This document shows, in pieces, positions 7,550 to 16,538 of a stretch of 64,000 nucleotides of DNA. The stretch lies in NCBI GenBank assembly GCA_002155105.1, contig MUZD01000006.1:1-64000 (forward strand), read 5' to 3'. A program made the translations under genes and the position numbers. Each line of letters begins with the position of its first letter. The stretch's first letter is position 1. Below the pieces are notes generated by a model that worked only from the letters and a program-made list of their open reading frames with translations, ran no database searches and had not been told where the DNA came from. This stretch comes from Sedimentibacter sp. SX930 (lineage in GTDB: Bacteria; Bacillota; Bacilli; Lactobacillales; Aerococcaceae).

Positions 7550-8431
7550 TCATGCCTGGAAAGCATGTTTCAATTCCTCGATGAACTTCGCGACGACAGG
7601 GGGGAAAGTCTGGTATTTTTTCCAAGCAATCACAACGCCCGTTTCCAATACGGGATCCAACAATTTAAAACAGATGGGACTATCCTCGCTTTCCGGAATA
7701 AGCTTTTCAAGACAAAGCGCATATCCAAGGTCCGCTTCAACCATGATGGCCGCATTGTAGATCAGGTTATAGTTGCCGATAATGTTCAAGCGATCGTATG
7801 CGTCACCGAACCAGTTCACCAACTCATTGCGGACAATCGACCTGCCCGCGACCAAAATCGGATAAGGCAGGAGGTCATCCGGATTGATTTCTGGTTTTTG
7901 CGCAAGGGGGCTGTCCTTTCTCATGAGGACGCCCCATTTTTCTTTTTGCGGAATCCTAAGGAAGTCGAATTTTTCGACGTCTACCGGTTCCGTCAACAGA
8001 CAGATATCGAGCAGCCCTTTATTGACGCGATCCTTGATTTCGTCGGCATCCGCGCTATAAAATTTGTAGGTGACCTGCGGATAATCCAAACTGAAGCTTT
8101 TGATATGCTCCGCCAACAGCCGCATGAACTGTGTTTCGCCCCCGCCGATTGCAATTTCTCCGTTCATGAGCGGCTTCTGCTGCTTCAACTCTTTCTCGGT
8201 CCGATTGGTCAAATCAAGAATTTCTTCCGCCCTTCGCTTCAGGAGCAGCCCCTCGCTCGTCAAAGCGATCTTCCTTTTTCCGCGTCGGAACAACTGGACG
8301 CCCAACTCCTCCTCCAACTGCATCATCTGCCGGGACAATGTCGGTTGCGTGATGTGCAATTTTTCGGCTGCGCTGGTGATGTTTTCCTCATAAACAACCG
8401 ACAAAAAATAATGCATGACCCTTAATTCCAT
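7550..8431 (-). CDS. LysR family transcriptional regulator
   Basis: A 293-residue LTTR. The N-terminal winged helix-turn-helix reads ITSAAEKLHITQPTLSRQMM (about residues 18-37), followed by the linker helix and a periplasmic-binding-protein-like effector domain (about 90-290). The start MELRVMHYF has GGAG 10 bases upstream; upstream in-frame codons are unlikely. It follows the malY/patB-like gene on the same strand, about 150 bp away. Its targets could be that gene or a sulphur amino-acid regulon, but the sequence does not show which. Confidence 0.88.
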   Translation of the reverse strand: MELRVMHYFLSVVYEENITSAAEKLHITQPTLSRQMMQLEEELGVQLFRRGKRKIALTSEGLLLKRRAEEILDLTNRTEKELKQQKPLMNGEIAIGGGETQFMRLLAEHIKSFSLDYPQVTYKFYSADADEIKDRVNKGLLDICLLTEPVDVEKFDFLRIPQKEKWGVLMRKDSPLAQKPEINPDDLLPYPILVAGRSIVRNELVNWFGDAYDRLNIIGNYNLIYNAAIMVEADLGYALCLEKLIPESEDSPICFKLLDPVLETGVVIAWKKYQTFPPVVAKFIEELKHAFQA

Positions 8432-8580
8432 AATTACTGTGCTCCGTTTGCTGATTATTTCGCCATCGAAGGCGTTTACACTTCCATGATGACACAAGTA
8501 TCCCCATCCGACAAGCGGGAGCCCAAAACATAAAAATCCTGCATTTCCGCATCAATAGTGCGGCCTTGCAGCGTTTCCCC

Positions 8581-9756
8581 TTATAGCGGATATTCCATTT
8601 TGTACGACGCAATTCCTTCGGCGAAACGTTTGATGCCGTCCTCCAGTAGTGCTTTCGGGCAGGCGTAATTCCAGCGGACAAAGCGCGAGCCGTTTCCGCC
8701 GAAGATATCCCCTGCGGAAAGATACAGTCCGGTTTTCTCCCTGATGAACGCGCACAACTCCTTCGTGTCCTCCGTTATTTCTGAGCAATCGATCCAAGCC
8801 AGATAGGTTGCCTCAGCCTCGATCACATGGAGTTCGGGAACAAGTTCCTTCAAAGAACCTATCAGGAATTTCCGGTTCAGTTCCAGATATTCCCGCAGTT
8901 CTTCCAGCCATTCCTCCCCTTCGTCGAAAGCCGCTTCAGCCGCTTGGATCGCGAAGGTATTCGGTTCCGCCACTTCATCCGTGTTGATCCCTCTGTCCAC
9001 CAGTTTTCTGATTTCAGGATTCGGGATGACGATCGCCGCAGTCTGCAGCCCGGCAAGATTGAACGCTTTTGTCGGCGCAATGCACGTGATCGTCCGGTCA
9101 GCAATTTCCTCGGAAAGGGAGGCAAACGGGATGTACGAATGGTTGATATGCGTCAGATCGCAATGGATTTCATCGCTTACGACCAGCACATCATGCTTGA
9201 TGCACAGTTCGGCGATCCGTTCCAGCGTCGGCCGATCCCAGACTTTTCCGATCGGATTGTGCGGGTTGCAGAAAATGAACAGCGAAGTCGTGCTGTGGGA
9301 CAGTTTTTCTTCCAGATCCGCGAAATCGATGGCATAGCTTCCGTCTTCATAGCGCAATTCGCTCGCTAAGACTTTCCGACCGTTGTTCAGGATGGAATTG
9401 TAGAAGATGTTGTAGACCGGCGAAAGAACGACAATGTCATCGCCTATTTCCGTCATTTTCCGAACGATCGAAGAGATGGCCGGAACGACGCCTGTGCAAT
9501 AGAGGATCCATTCCTTTTCCATCGTGAATTGATGCCGCCTCTGCCACCAACGGATGAAGCTTTCCCGGAAACTGTCCGGGACAGTATTATAGCCGAATGC
9601 GCCCTGCCGCAGACGCTTTTCGATGGCATCGATGATAGCAGGCGCCGTCCCGAAGTCCATGTCCGCCACCCACATCGGCAACTCATCCGCTTTGACATCC
9701 CACTTGTAAGAGTTTGTGTTCCGTCTGTCGATGATCTGATCAAAATCGAATGGCAT
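8581..9756 (-). CDS. MalY/PatB-type PLP-dependent C-S lyase / aminotransferase
   Basis: A 391-residue fold-type I PLP enzyme of the MalY/PatB class. MWVADMDFG near the start, NPHNPIGKVW, SDEIHCDL and APTKAFNLAGLQ (Schiff-base Lys) are the class landmarks. Known members cleave cystathionine or other cysteine S-conjugates and act in methionine biosynthesis or sulphur recycling. The start MPFDFDQ lies 9 bases after GGAGG. It overlaps the end of the DUF3737 gene by 17 bp, which implies translational coupling in one transcript. Either beta-cystathionase or a general cysteine-conjugate lyase activity would fit. Confidence 0.88.
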   Translation of the reverse strand: MPFDFDQIIDRRNTNSYKWDVKADELPMWVADMDFGTAPAIIDAIEKRLRQGAFGYNTVPDSFRESFIRWWQRRHQFTMEKEWILYCTGVVPAISSIVRKMTEIGDDIVVLSPVYNIFYNSILNNGRKVLASELRYEDGSYAIDFADLEEKLSHSTTSLFIFCNPHNPIGKVWDRPTLERIAELCIKHDVLVVSDEIHCDLTHINHSYIPFASLSEEIADRTITCIAPTKAFNLAGLQTAAIVIPNPEIRKLVDRGINTDEVAEPNTFAIQAAEAAFDEGEEWLEELREYLELNRKFLIGSLKELVPELHVIEAEATYLAWIDCSEITEDTKELCAFIREKTGLYLSAGDIFGGNGSRFVRWNYACPKALLEDGIKRFAEGIASYKMEYPL

Positions 9757-10606
9757 ATTCCCGATCCTCCGCAAGCTGGTATTTGGTGTTTTCGGCCGCG
9801 ATTTCCGGATCATCCAGAATCAGCTCACCGATTCCCGAAGCGGTTATCGTACCGCTGATCGGATTTTTGATGCTGTCGATGCGGCTGTTTGCTTGAACGT
9901 CGACCGTCGAATATTCGAACGCCAGATCCGTGTTGATGATCGTGCAATTCTCCATTTTCACGTTCTCCATGTAGCACATGCCTTGGTTGCTCTCGATGAT
10001 GCAGTCGATGAAGGTAATATTTTTCGAATTCCAGCCGAGATATTCGCCGATGATCGTCGAATCCCTTACGACCACATTCTCGCAATTCCAGAAAGCATCT
10101 TTTGAAAGCAATTTGGCATGCGAAACCTCGATGTTCTTCGCGCCATCAAAAGCATAGTTTCCCGATAGCGTAAAGTGCTCGATTTGGATGTTTTCGCTGT
10201 TCATCGCAAAATAATCGCCTGCTGCGTTTACGTGTTTCAGCGTAATATCGTTGCAGTTCCATAACGTCTCTTGGGCATTTGGTATTTCCACACGTTCCAG
10301 TGTGATATCAGTTGCTCTTCGGAATGTCTTGGGCGCTTGGATCATGCTGTCGGCGATGGTGATGCCATTGGTATACCAAATGCCGGAACGCGCCGTTTCC
10401 ACTAAAGTGATGTTGTTTGCCTGGATGTTCCGCGCATACCACAATGGATATTTCCAGCGGAAGATCGTGTTGTCGAGTGCGATGTTGTTGCTTTCCTTCA
10501 AAGGGGACTCCCCGTCCGCAAAGACAGAATGGCTGATCTGCAGATCTTTCCCTTTGAATAGAGCCCTTTCCCCGGTGAATAGCTGTTGATTAAGATGTTC
10601 CATCAT
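9740..10606 (-). CDS. DUF3737 family protein, predicted right-handed beta-helix
   Basis: A 288-residue protein matching the DUF3737 family of Firmicutes. The sequence is built of short repeated strands containing asparagine and phenylalanine/tryptophan (for example IRWKYPLWYARNI, GIWYTNGIT, DAFWNCENV, EYLGWNSKNI), the pattern of a right-handed parallel beta-helix. There is no signal peptide, so it is cytoplasmic. Its function is unknown; many relatives sit beside MerR regulators or aminotransferase genes, as here. It follows a MerR-type promoter with a 19-bp spacer and overlaps malY/patB, so the two form one regulated operon. Confidence 0.85.
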   Translation of the reverse strand: MMEHLNQQLFTGERALFKGKDLQISHSVFADGESPLKESNNIALDNTIFRWKYPLWYARNIQANNITLVETARSGIWYTNGITIADSMIQAPKTFRRATDITLERVEIPNAQETLWNCNDITLKHVNAAGDYFAMNSENIQIEHFTLSGNYAFDGAKNIEVSHAKLLSKDAFWNCENVVVRDSTIIGEYLGWNSKNITFIDCIIESNQGMCYMENVKMENCTIINTDLAFEYSTVDVQANSRIDSIKNPISGTITASGIGELILDDPEIAAENTKYQLAEDREYAIRF

Positions 10607-10632
10607 TCATTACCCCTCTCTGATACATACAG

Positions 10633-10663
10633 AGCGTACACCTTAACCTTGACATTAAGTCAA
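10633..10663 (-). promoter_or_regulatory. MerR-type promoter of the DUF3737-malY operon
   Basis: On the minus strand, TTGACT, a 19-bp spacer and TACGCT. The overlong 19-bp spacing, with a CTTGAC-ttaat-GTCAAG dyad over the -35, is the hallmark of promoters activated by MerR-family DNA distortion. The MerR gene lies just upstream on the same strand. Confidence 0.7.
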
Positions 10664-10670
10664 GGGATAA

Positions 10671-10700
10671 AAATAAACCCACCAATTGGCGGGTTTATTT
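10671..10700 (-). terminator. Terminator of the MerR gene
   Basis: AAATAAACCCGCCAATTGGTGGGTTTATTT forms a hairpin overlapping the MerR stop codon and followed by a T run. It separates merR from the regulated promoter downstream. Confidence 0.75.
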
Positions 10701-11108
10701 CGTACTTTTTTCTTTTTCTGCTTCCGGCTGGGAGCTGAAGTCTTCATTTTTCACTTGAAGGCGCTCCTCGTAGAAATCGATCTTGTTTTCGATCACCTCA
10801 AGATTGTGCATCAATGCTTGGATATCTTTTTCCAACAAGCGGCGCCGCTTCTCCAAGAGTTCCATCCGTTCCAGCATCGTCGCATCCCCTTCGGCACGCC
10901 AAATGGTGTACTGCTTCAGTTCCGCCATCGACATGCCGGTGCCTTTCAGATGCAGAAGAAAAGTTACCCATTTCAAATCCTGATCGGTATAGACGCGCAG
11001 GTTATTACCATCGCGATCCGGTTTCAATAGCCCTTCATTTTCATAATAACGCAGCGTCGACACAGGTAGACCGATCATTTTCGAAAATGCTCCGATTGAA
11101 TAGGACAT
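10695..11108 (-). CDS. MerR family transcriptional regulator
   Basis: A 137-residue regulator. MSYSIGAFSKMIGLPVSTLRYYENEGLL is the classic MerR winged-helix start, and residues about 75-125 form the long coiled-coil dimerisation helix (rich in Leu, Glu, Lys). The C-terminus is short and lacks metal-binding cysteines, so it is of the small-molecule or redox-sensing type (AdhR/TipA-like), not a metal sensor. The start lies 9 bases after GGAGG. It probably activates the promoter at 10633-10663. The similar promoter at 12266-12296 is a second candidate target. Confidence 0.9.
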   Translation of the reverse strand: MSYSIGAFSKMIGLPVSTLRYYENEGLLKPDRDGNNLRVYTDQDLKWVTFLLHLKGTGMSMAELKQYTIWRAEGDATMLERMELLEKRRRLLEKDIQALMHNLEVIENKIDFYEERLQVKNEDFSSQPEAEKEKSTK

Positions 11109-11144
11109 TTGCTCCCACCTCCATTTATTACGCATACTATAGCA

Positions 11145-12020
11145 CTATTTTTTAGTGAAAGGAAAAAGCATCGGGACTCTTTTGGTGTATTCTTCCCATC
11201 CATCGTATTTCTCCATATTTTTCTCCAGTAATGGCGTTGATATTTTGATTAATACGGTACTCATTAAAATAGGCGAGATGATTAATAACAGATAATAATA
11301 AGGATTGATGGAATCCGTAAAGAACAACGTAATACCACTCGCATATAATCCGATCCAAATCAGGATTTCACCAAAATAGTTTGGATGACGCGTGATTGAC
11401 CATAATCCTGATTGCAGAAGTGTGCGTGTTTTTTTATTGATGTGTCGTCTTAGTTGTTCATCCCCGACTACTTCAAAGAACAATCCTACTAGCGCAATGA
11501 ATAGTGCAGCATAAACGAAATAGCGGTGAGCTGAATCAAAACTAAATTCATTGTATTTGATTACCACATAGCTTGCAGATCCAACGATAAAGTTGATGAT
11601 GCCCTGAACCACAAACACTCTAAAAAAAGCTGTGATGACTACTTTATCGCCCCACTCCTTACGCCACTGTGCGTACCTGAAATCTTCGGGTTTCCCATAA
11701 TTTCTTTTTAATAAACGCAAGGATAACCTAAGGCCCCACACACTAATGAATCCAACGATAGCATACGATAGAACGGTGGGATTTTCAGTCACAAGCAGTG
11801 TAAGCCAACTCCCCACAACAAACCCCATCCCCCAACCAATATCGACAATTGAATTGTTTTTGATTACTGTTGCGATAATAAAAATGATCGTAAAGTAAGC
11901 AAAGGTAAAAATTAACGGGACAAGCAGCCCGTCCAAACCTGTATTCGTGAATCCCTGTGTTGCTATTGCTAACGTTGCTATAAATAATAGCGTATAAATT
12001 ACAATTCTTTTCTTATCCAT
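11145..12020 (-). CDS. DUF1295 (steroid 5-alpha-reductase-like) membrane protein
   Basis: A 291-residue integral membrane protein with six or seven hydrophobic helices. The C-terminal half carries QSGLWSITRHPNYFGEILIWIGLY, the RHPNYFGE motif of the DUF1295/isoprenylcysteine-methyltransferase-like fold that binds NADPH or SAM in relatives. Its function in bacteria is unknown. The sequence is more AT-rich than its neighbours, with more Ile, Tyr and Lys codons, which may indicate separate acquisition. It lies 36 bp upstream of merR on the same strand. Confidence 0.83.
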   Translation of the reverse strand: MDKKRIVIYTLLFIATLAIATQGFTNTGLDGLLVPLIFTFAYFTIIFIIATVIKNNSIVDIGWGMGFVVGSWLTLLVTENPTVLSYAIVGFISVWGLRLSLRLLKRNYGKPEDFRYAQWRKEWGDKVVITAFFRVFVVQGIINFIVGSASYVVIKYNEFSFDSAHRYFVYAALFIALVGLFFEVVGDEQLRRHINKKTRTLLQSGLWSITRHPNYFGEILIWIGLYASGITLFFTDSINPYYYLLLIISPILMSTVLIKISTPLLEKNMEKYDGWEEYTKRVPMLFPFTKK

Positions 12021-12265
12021 AGGCCACCTCTTTCAAATTTCTAAACATCCTGCCACACCCCAAAAAAGTAAAATAATTCAGCCAGTTCTATCACTAAGAT
12101 GTAACACTCTCATTGTACACTAATCTATAACAAGCAATCGAATAGAAGCTCTTACATCAAGCCCGAATTTTCTACCCTTCTCAGATAATGCTCAAATTGA
12201 ACAGGCCATGCGCTTCCATCCCCATTTTCTGAAGGTAGAACAGCATAAAAATGTTGAGTTCGCCC
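12021..12265. other. Intergenic region between divergent transcripts
   Basis: AT-rich spacer between the DUF1295 gene (minus) and the CMD gene (plus). A TACAAT-like -10 for the minus strand is visible near 12110-12120. No reading frame is convincing. Confidence 0.4.
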
Positions 12266-12296
12266 TTGACTTAAAGTGTACTCTAGGGAGTATGCT
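12266..12296 (+). promoter_or_regulatory. MerR-type promoter with 19-bp spacer
   Basis: TTGACT, 19 bp, TATGCT, with the dyad-like AGTGTACTCTAGGGAGT in the spacer. The spacing and the CTTGACTTAA lead are shared with the promoter at 10633-10663. It is followed 30 bp later by AAGGAG and the CMD start codon. Confidence 0.72.
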
Positions 12297-12325
12297 GAAT
12301 CTAACATTCCTAAGGAGATGATTTT

Positions 12326-12643
12326 ATGGCAAAAGTAACTGCAGGAAGAGATTTATTAGGTGATTTTGCGCCAAAATTTGCTGAATTGAATGACGATGTC
12401 CTGTTTGGGCAAGTCTGGTCGCGGGAAAAGGAATTTGCGCCGCGCGATCGTTCCATCGTCACCATCACAGCGCTGATCACAGGCGGAAACTTTGAACAGC
12501 TTCCGTTCCATTTGAGCAAAGCCAAGGAAAACGGCGTGACCAAAGAGGAGATTGTGGAAATCATCACCCAGCTCGCGTTCTATGTCGGCTGGCCAAAAGC
12601 TTGGTCCGCTTTCAACATCGCCAAAGAAATATACAAAGATTAA
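12326..12643 (+). CDS. Carboxymuconolactone decarboxylase family protein
   Basis: A 105-residue all-helical protein of the CMD/AhpD-like family. RDRSIVTITALITGGNFEQLPFHLSKAKENGVTKEEIVEIITQ matches the family core. The peroxidase CxxC of AhpD is absent, so it is of the CMD type, whose Firmicute members are usually uncharacterised. It has an AAGGAG site, a MerR-type promoter upstream, and the cupin gene 18 bp downstream. CMD-cupin pairs of this kind are common in Lactobacillales as MerR-regulated stress operons. Confidence 0.88.
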   Translation: MAKVTAGRDLLGDFAPKFAELNDDVLFGQVWSREKEFAPRDRSIVTITALITGGNFEQLPFHLSKAKENGVTKEEIVEIITQLAFYVGWPKAWSAFNIAKEIYKD

Positions 12644-12661
12644 TTCACAGGAGGAAAAAAT

Positions 12662-13075
12662 ATGTCCAAAAACGAAGAAGTGAAAAACGGCATCATTTTC
12701 CCTATCGGGGATGAAAACACAGCTTACGCGCAGTACTTTGTCGGCCAAAGCTATTTTAATTCACTGGTGGCCGATCCAGAAGTGGCTGTCGGCGTTGGCA
12801 ATGTGACCTTTGAACCAGGTTGCCGCAACAACTGGCATATCCATCACGACGGCTACCAAATCCTGTTGGTCACAGGAGGAGAGGGCTGGTATCAGGAAGA
12901 CGGAAAACCCGCCCAATCATTGAAGCCCGGGGATGTCATCGTTACGCATGACGGCGTGAAACACTGGCACGGTGCCGCCAAGGATAGCTGGTTCGAACAC
13001 ATCGCCATCACTGCCGGAAGGCCGGAATGGCTGGAACCCGTCGCTGAAGATTTATATGAAGGATTGCATAAATAA
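12662..13075 (+). CDS. Cupin domain protein
   Basis: A 137-residue single-domain cupin. The first motif NNWHIHHDGYQILLVTGGEGWYQEDG contains the His-x-His metal ligands and Gln in place of the usual Glu. The second, PGDVIVTHDGVKHWHGA, supplies the last His. This is a small metal-binding beta-barrel of the kind that accompanies CMD proteins. Its substrate is unknown. It is the second gene of the two-gene operon and is followed at once by a strong terminator. Confidence 0.88.
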   Translation: MSKNEEVKNGIIFPIGDENTAYAQYFVGQSYFNSLVADPEVAVGVGNVTFEPGCRNNWHIHHDGYQILLVTGGEGWYQEDGKPAQSLKPGDVIVTHDGVKHWHGAAKDSWFEHIAITAGRPEWLEPVAEDLYEGLHK

Positions 13076-13081
13076 TTGCGA

Positions 13082-13127
13082 AAAAAAGAATGTCCAGCCT
13101 CGAAAATGGGGCTGGACATTCTTTTTT
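13082..13127 (+). terminator. Terminator of the CMD-cupin operon
   Basis: AAAGAATGTCCAGCC pairs with GGCTGGACATTCTTT around an 8-10 base loop, followed by a T run. Confidence 0.88.
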
Positions 13128-13154
13128 GATTGTATGGTATTAGTGAAAAAGATT

Positions 13155-13372
13155 AGCGGTGGCCGTTAGTCGGAGGAAATCTATGTTGCCGGACCTCCAG
13201 CTCCGGCTAGGCGGCTGCACGCCGGAGGACACCGGTCAGAACCGACCTCAGCTCCTGCGAATCGGACCTCGCAGGAGAACACAACCATTACTGTTTGCCG
13301 AACTTCGGCGAAGCCTCCGTTCACCGGAGGAGAACAATCAGATGTCCTGTCCTCCCGCCAGACGAAAATTCC
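13155..13372. repeat. GC-rich inverted-repeat mosaic, copy 1
   Basis: A string of palindromes: CTCCGGC/GCCGGAG (13201-13227), CTCCTGCG/CGCAGGAG (13252-13277), CCGAACTTCGG (13298-13308) and CTCCG/CGGAG (13315-13329). Positions 13297-13324 match 50842-50869 with one difference in 28 bp, and the region at 47041-47280 is built from the same elements. No gene is supported. The region lies between convergent gene ends. Confidence 0.75.
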
Positions 13373-13379
13373 CGTCGCA

Positions 13380-14411
13380 TCAGTCTTCCACTATATAGAC
13401 TGCTGCTTCATTGCCGGTATGGTTGGCGGCTACGATGATGTCCCGATCCGCTTCGTTCACTACCATGATATTGGACGGCCCACAGCCTTTGTCGACTATT
13501 TCTGTTTTGAATTCGCCATCCACATATTGAATATAGAACAGGTCGCAGTTTTCGCGCCGGATACCACCCACAAAACTAGGAACTCCCCTAAGCGTGGTGC
13601 CCACCAATGTATGGGCGAAATCGATTTTATGCGGATATTCATAGACCGCTTCGTATCCGGATTCCGTCTTTTTGTAGATTTTGATGCTGTCGCCATGGAA
13701 AGGCTCGATCGTTATCATTTCCTTCGTGCCGTCCGAGTCGATGTCGAAAAGGGCAACTTCGCCTATTGGAGTGTCCAAAATCTGCTCGATTTCCCATTCT
13801 TTATCGGCAAAAGGCGTCACTTTGATGATCCCTTGATCACTTGTGAAATAGCCGACCGGTTTGTCGCCTTCATAATCCTTGTAGTAGCCATGGTTGCGGA
13901 AATAGCCTTTCCCTAAAACCTTCAGCTTGACGCCTTCGGTAGGGTCTTCCGGCAGTACACCATAATAGATGCTGCCAGATCGCGACCAATCATCCTTGAA
14001 ATCCTTGTCATCCGCTATCGTGGCGCCGACAAAGTAGTTCACGCCATCCACATCATAGATGTCGAAACGGTGCAGATAAGGCAGGTACAGCACATCCTTG
14101 ATTTCCCAGCCAGTTTCGGAATCATACTTGCCCCAGACCACTTTCGCTTTGCTTGGGCTGACCTTCAGGTAAAAATCGACGATGGCCAGAAATTCATTTT
14201 CTTTATTCGGGATAGGGATGATGGACATGCAGCCACCGCCCTTTTCCCAAACGGTTTCTTTTTTTTCGAAGTCTTTGCCCGAATACATGTAGCAAGGGTA
14301 GCCTTCCTCTTCGCTTGCGATCAGCGCGCACGTTTCGCCTCCGATAGTGATGTAGCTAGCGCAGTAGCTTCGGTACATATCATCCAATTTCTTCTTGGTT
14401 ATTTTCATCAT
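13380..14411 (-). CDS. Uncharacterised protein with FG-GAP/VCBS-like propeller repeats
   Basis: A 343-residue cytoplasmic protein without signal peptide. It has repeated strand-rich blocks with aspartate turns, such as HRFDIYDVDGVNYFVG and VALFDIDSDGTKEMITIEPFHG, which resemble calcium-binding VCBS/FG-GAP blades, so a beta-propeller is likely. A late Cys-Gly-Pro-Ser-Asn segment and an NHTGNEAAVYIVED end are visible. I cannot assign a function. The gene starts 50 bp after the transketolase stop and may be its last operon member. GGGAG lies 7 bases before the first of two adjacent Met codons. Confidence 0.72.
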   Translation of the reverse strand: MMKITKKKLDDMYRSYCASYITIGGETCALIASEEEGYPCYMYSGKDFEKKETVWEKGGGCMSIIPIPNKENEFLAIVDFYLKVSPSKAKVVWGKYDSETGWEIKDVLYLPYLHRFDIYDVDGVNYFVGATIADDKDFKDDWSRSGSIYYGVLPEDPTEGVKLKVLGKGYFRNHGYYKDYEGDKPVGYFTSDQGIIKVTPFADKEWEIEQILDTPIGEVALFDIDSDGTKEMITIEPFHGDSIKIYKKTESGYEAVYEYPHKIDFAHTLVGTTLRGVPSFVGGIRRENCDLFYIQYVDGEFKTEIVDKGCGPSNIMVVNEADRDIIVAANHTGNEAAVYIVED

Positions 14412-14461
14412 TAATGTGCTCCCTTCATCATTTGCCCCGCACAGTTGCAGCAGGATTCCGT

Positions 14462-16474
14462 TTACTTTACGAACTTCGCTTGATAAGCCGCAACCACTTT
14501 TTCGGTCGTAAAGCCGAACTCAGCCATCACCGTGTTGCCATTGCCGCTTGCACCGTAAGTGTCGATGCCGTAAGCCAATCCGTCCAGGCCAACATAACGT
14601 TCCCAACCGAAGGTCGCGCCCATCTCGATGGACATACGGTTGCGGACTGCACCAGGCAAGACTTGCTCTTTGTAGGCTGCATCCTGCGCTTCGAACAGAT
14701 CGAAACTCGGCATGGAGACAACAGACACGTCCACTCCAGCTTCACGCAATTGTTGCTGCGCTTCCACTGCCATGTTCACTTCCGAACCGGTTGCGATCAG
14801 GATGCCGGCAGGCGTTTCGCCTTGTTGTGGCGAAAGAACGTACGCGCCCTTCTTCACGCCTTCGCGGGCCATTTCTTTTGTGCCTTCCAAAACAGGTAAG
14901 TTTTGGCGCGTCAACACCAACATCGTTGGTTTGTCTGCTGAAGACACAGCGATTTCCCATGCCGCGCTGACTTCGTTGCCGTCAGCCGGACGCAGAACCG
15001 TCAAGTTCGGCATACCGCGGTAGCTTGATAAGTGTTCCACTGGCTCATGCGTCGGGCCATCTTCGCCGACTGCAATCGAGTCATGCGTCATCACGTAAGT
15101 GGCAGGCAAATGCGAAATGGCTGCCAAACGCATAGCTGGGCGCAGATAATCCGTGAAGACGAAGAATGTCCCTGCATACGTTCTGGTTCCGCCGTGCAAA
15201 ATAATGCCGTTCATGATAGCAGCCATCGCGAATTCACGCACACCGTACCAAATATTTCTTCCTGCATAGTTGCCGGGCTCAAAATCAGACGCTTCTTTGA
15301 TCATTGTATTATTTGAAGACGATAAGTCCGCAGACCCGCCCCAGAAATAAGGTACAGCTTCACTCAATGCTTGGATGGATTCCGCACTGGTTACACGGCT
15401 TGCTTTTGCAGCGCTGCCCACTTCATAAGTCGGCAGTTTGTCTTGCCAGCCTTCAGGTAATTCGCCTGCCATCGCTGTTTCGAATGTGTCAGCCAACTCC
15501 GGATAAGCCGCTTTGTAGTCGTTGAACATCGCTTTCCATGCCGCTTCCGCTTTTTGGCCTTCTGCAATCGTTGTTTCGTCGAAACGAGCTGCCACTTCAG
15601 CAGGCACACAGAAAGCTTCGTCCGAACATCCGTAAGAGGCTTTCGCGAAAGCAACGCCCTCCGCTCCCAACGGAGCACCATGGACTTTATGCGTTCCTGC
15701 ATCAGGAGCACCAAAGCCGATGATCGTTTTGATTTCGATCAAAGTCGGTTTTTCGGTTTCAGCTTTCGCTTCTTCGATGGCTTTCGAGATGGCTTCCAGA
15801 TCATTGCCGTCCTTAACCAAGATATGTTGCCAGCCGTACGCTTCGAAACGGGCAGCAACGTTTTCCGTAAAGGATTTGGATGTCGGACCATCCAAGGAGA
15901 TATCATTGGAGTCATACAAACCGATCAGTTTGCCCAATTTCAGATGCCCTGCCAAGCTGGCTGCTTCATGGGAGATGCCTTCCATCAGATCGCCGTCGCC
16001 GTTCAGGAAGTAGGTGTAGTGATCCACAACCGGGAAGTTTTCTTTGTTGTAGGTAGCAGCCAAGTGCGCTTCCGCCATCGCGAAACCGACCGCATTCGCG
16101 ATCCCTTGTCCCAAAGGACCAGTCGTCGCTTCCACGCCGTCCGTGTCATGCACTTCCGGGTGTCCAGGTGTCTTGCTGCCGAATTGACGGAAGTTCTTCA
16201 CGTCGTCCATGCTAATGGCGAAGCCAGATAAATGCAATAAGCTGTACAACATGGATGACCCATGTCCAGCTGATAATACGAAACGGTCACGGTCTGCCCA
16301 TAAACTGTTCTTAGGGTTGACTTTCAAATGCTTTGTCCATAAAGCATAGGCCATTGGTGCTGCACCCATTGGTAACCCGGGATGCCCTGAATTTGCTTTC
16401 TGTACCGCCTCAACGCTAAGGGTGCGTACGGTATTTACCGCCAACTCGTCGATTTGATCAAATGTATTTTGCAT
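14462..16474 (-). CDS. tkt: Transketolase
   Basis: A 670-residue thiamine-diphosphate enzyme of the pentose phosphate pathway, of usual full length. The ThDP motif [32 protein letters not shown] is present (read as separate halves around residues 157-190), with the N-terminal [15 protein letters not shown] and the central [13 protein letters not shown] pyrimidine-binding region. It moves two-carbon units between ketoses and aldoses. Its location directly after the ascorbate genes makes sense, because UlaE/UlaF yield D-xylulose 5-phosphate, a transketolase substrate. A terminator at 16505-16530 separates it partly from ulaE, so it may have both read-through and independent expression. Confidence 0.95.
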   Translation of the reverse strand: MQNTFDQIDELAVNTVRTLSVEAVQKANSGHPGLPMGAAPMAYALWTKHLKVNPKNSLWADRDRFVLSAGHGSSMLYSLLHLSGFAISMDDVKNFRQFGSKTPGHPEVHDTDGVEATTGPLGQGIANAVGFAMAEAHLAATYNKENFPVVDHYTYFLNGDGDLMEGISHEAASLAGHLKLGKLIGLYDSNDISLDGPTSKSFTENVAARFEAYGWQHILVKDGNDLEAISKAIEEAKAETEKPTLIEIKTIIGFGAPDAGTHKVHGAPLGAEGVAFAKASYGCSDEAFCVPAEVAARFDETTIAEGQKAEAAWKAMFNDYKAAYPELADTFETAMAGELPEGWQDKLPTYEVGSAAKASRVTSAESIQALSEAVPYFWGGSADLSSSNNTMIKEASDFEPGNYAGRNIWYGVREFAMAAIMNGIILHGGTRTYAGTFFVFTDYLRPAMRLAAISHLPATYVMTHDSIAVGEDGPTHEPVEHLSSYRGMPNLTVLRPADGNEVSAAWEIAVSSADKPTMLVLTRQNLPVLEGTKEMAREGVKKGAYVLSPQQGETPAGILIATGSEVNMAVEAQQQLREAGVDVSVVSMPSFDLFEAQDAAYKEQVLPGAVRNRMSIEMGATFGWERYVGLDGLAYGIDTYGASGNGNTVMAEFGFTTEKVVAAYQAKFVK

Positions 16475-16504
16475 ATTTCCGTATATCCTCTCTTCCTAAA
16501 AAAT

Positions 16505-16530
16505 GGTTGAAGGTCTTTTGACCTTCAACC
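16505..16530 (-). terminator. Hairpin terminator between ulaE and tkt
   Basis: A perfect 11-bp stem GGTTGAAGGTC/GACCTTCAACC with a 4-base loop, followed by ATTTTTTAG on the minus strand. Confidence 0.85.
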
Positions 16531-16538
16531 AAACTCAA

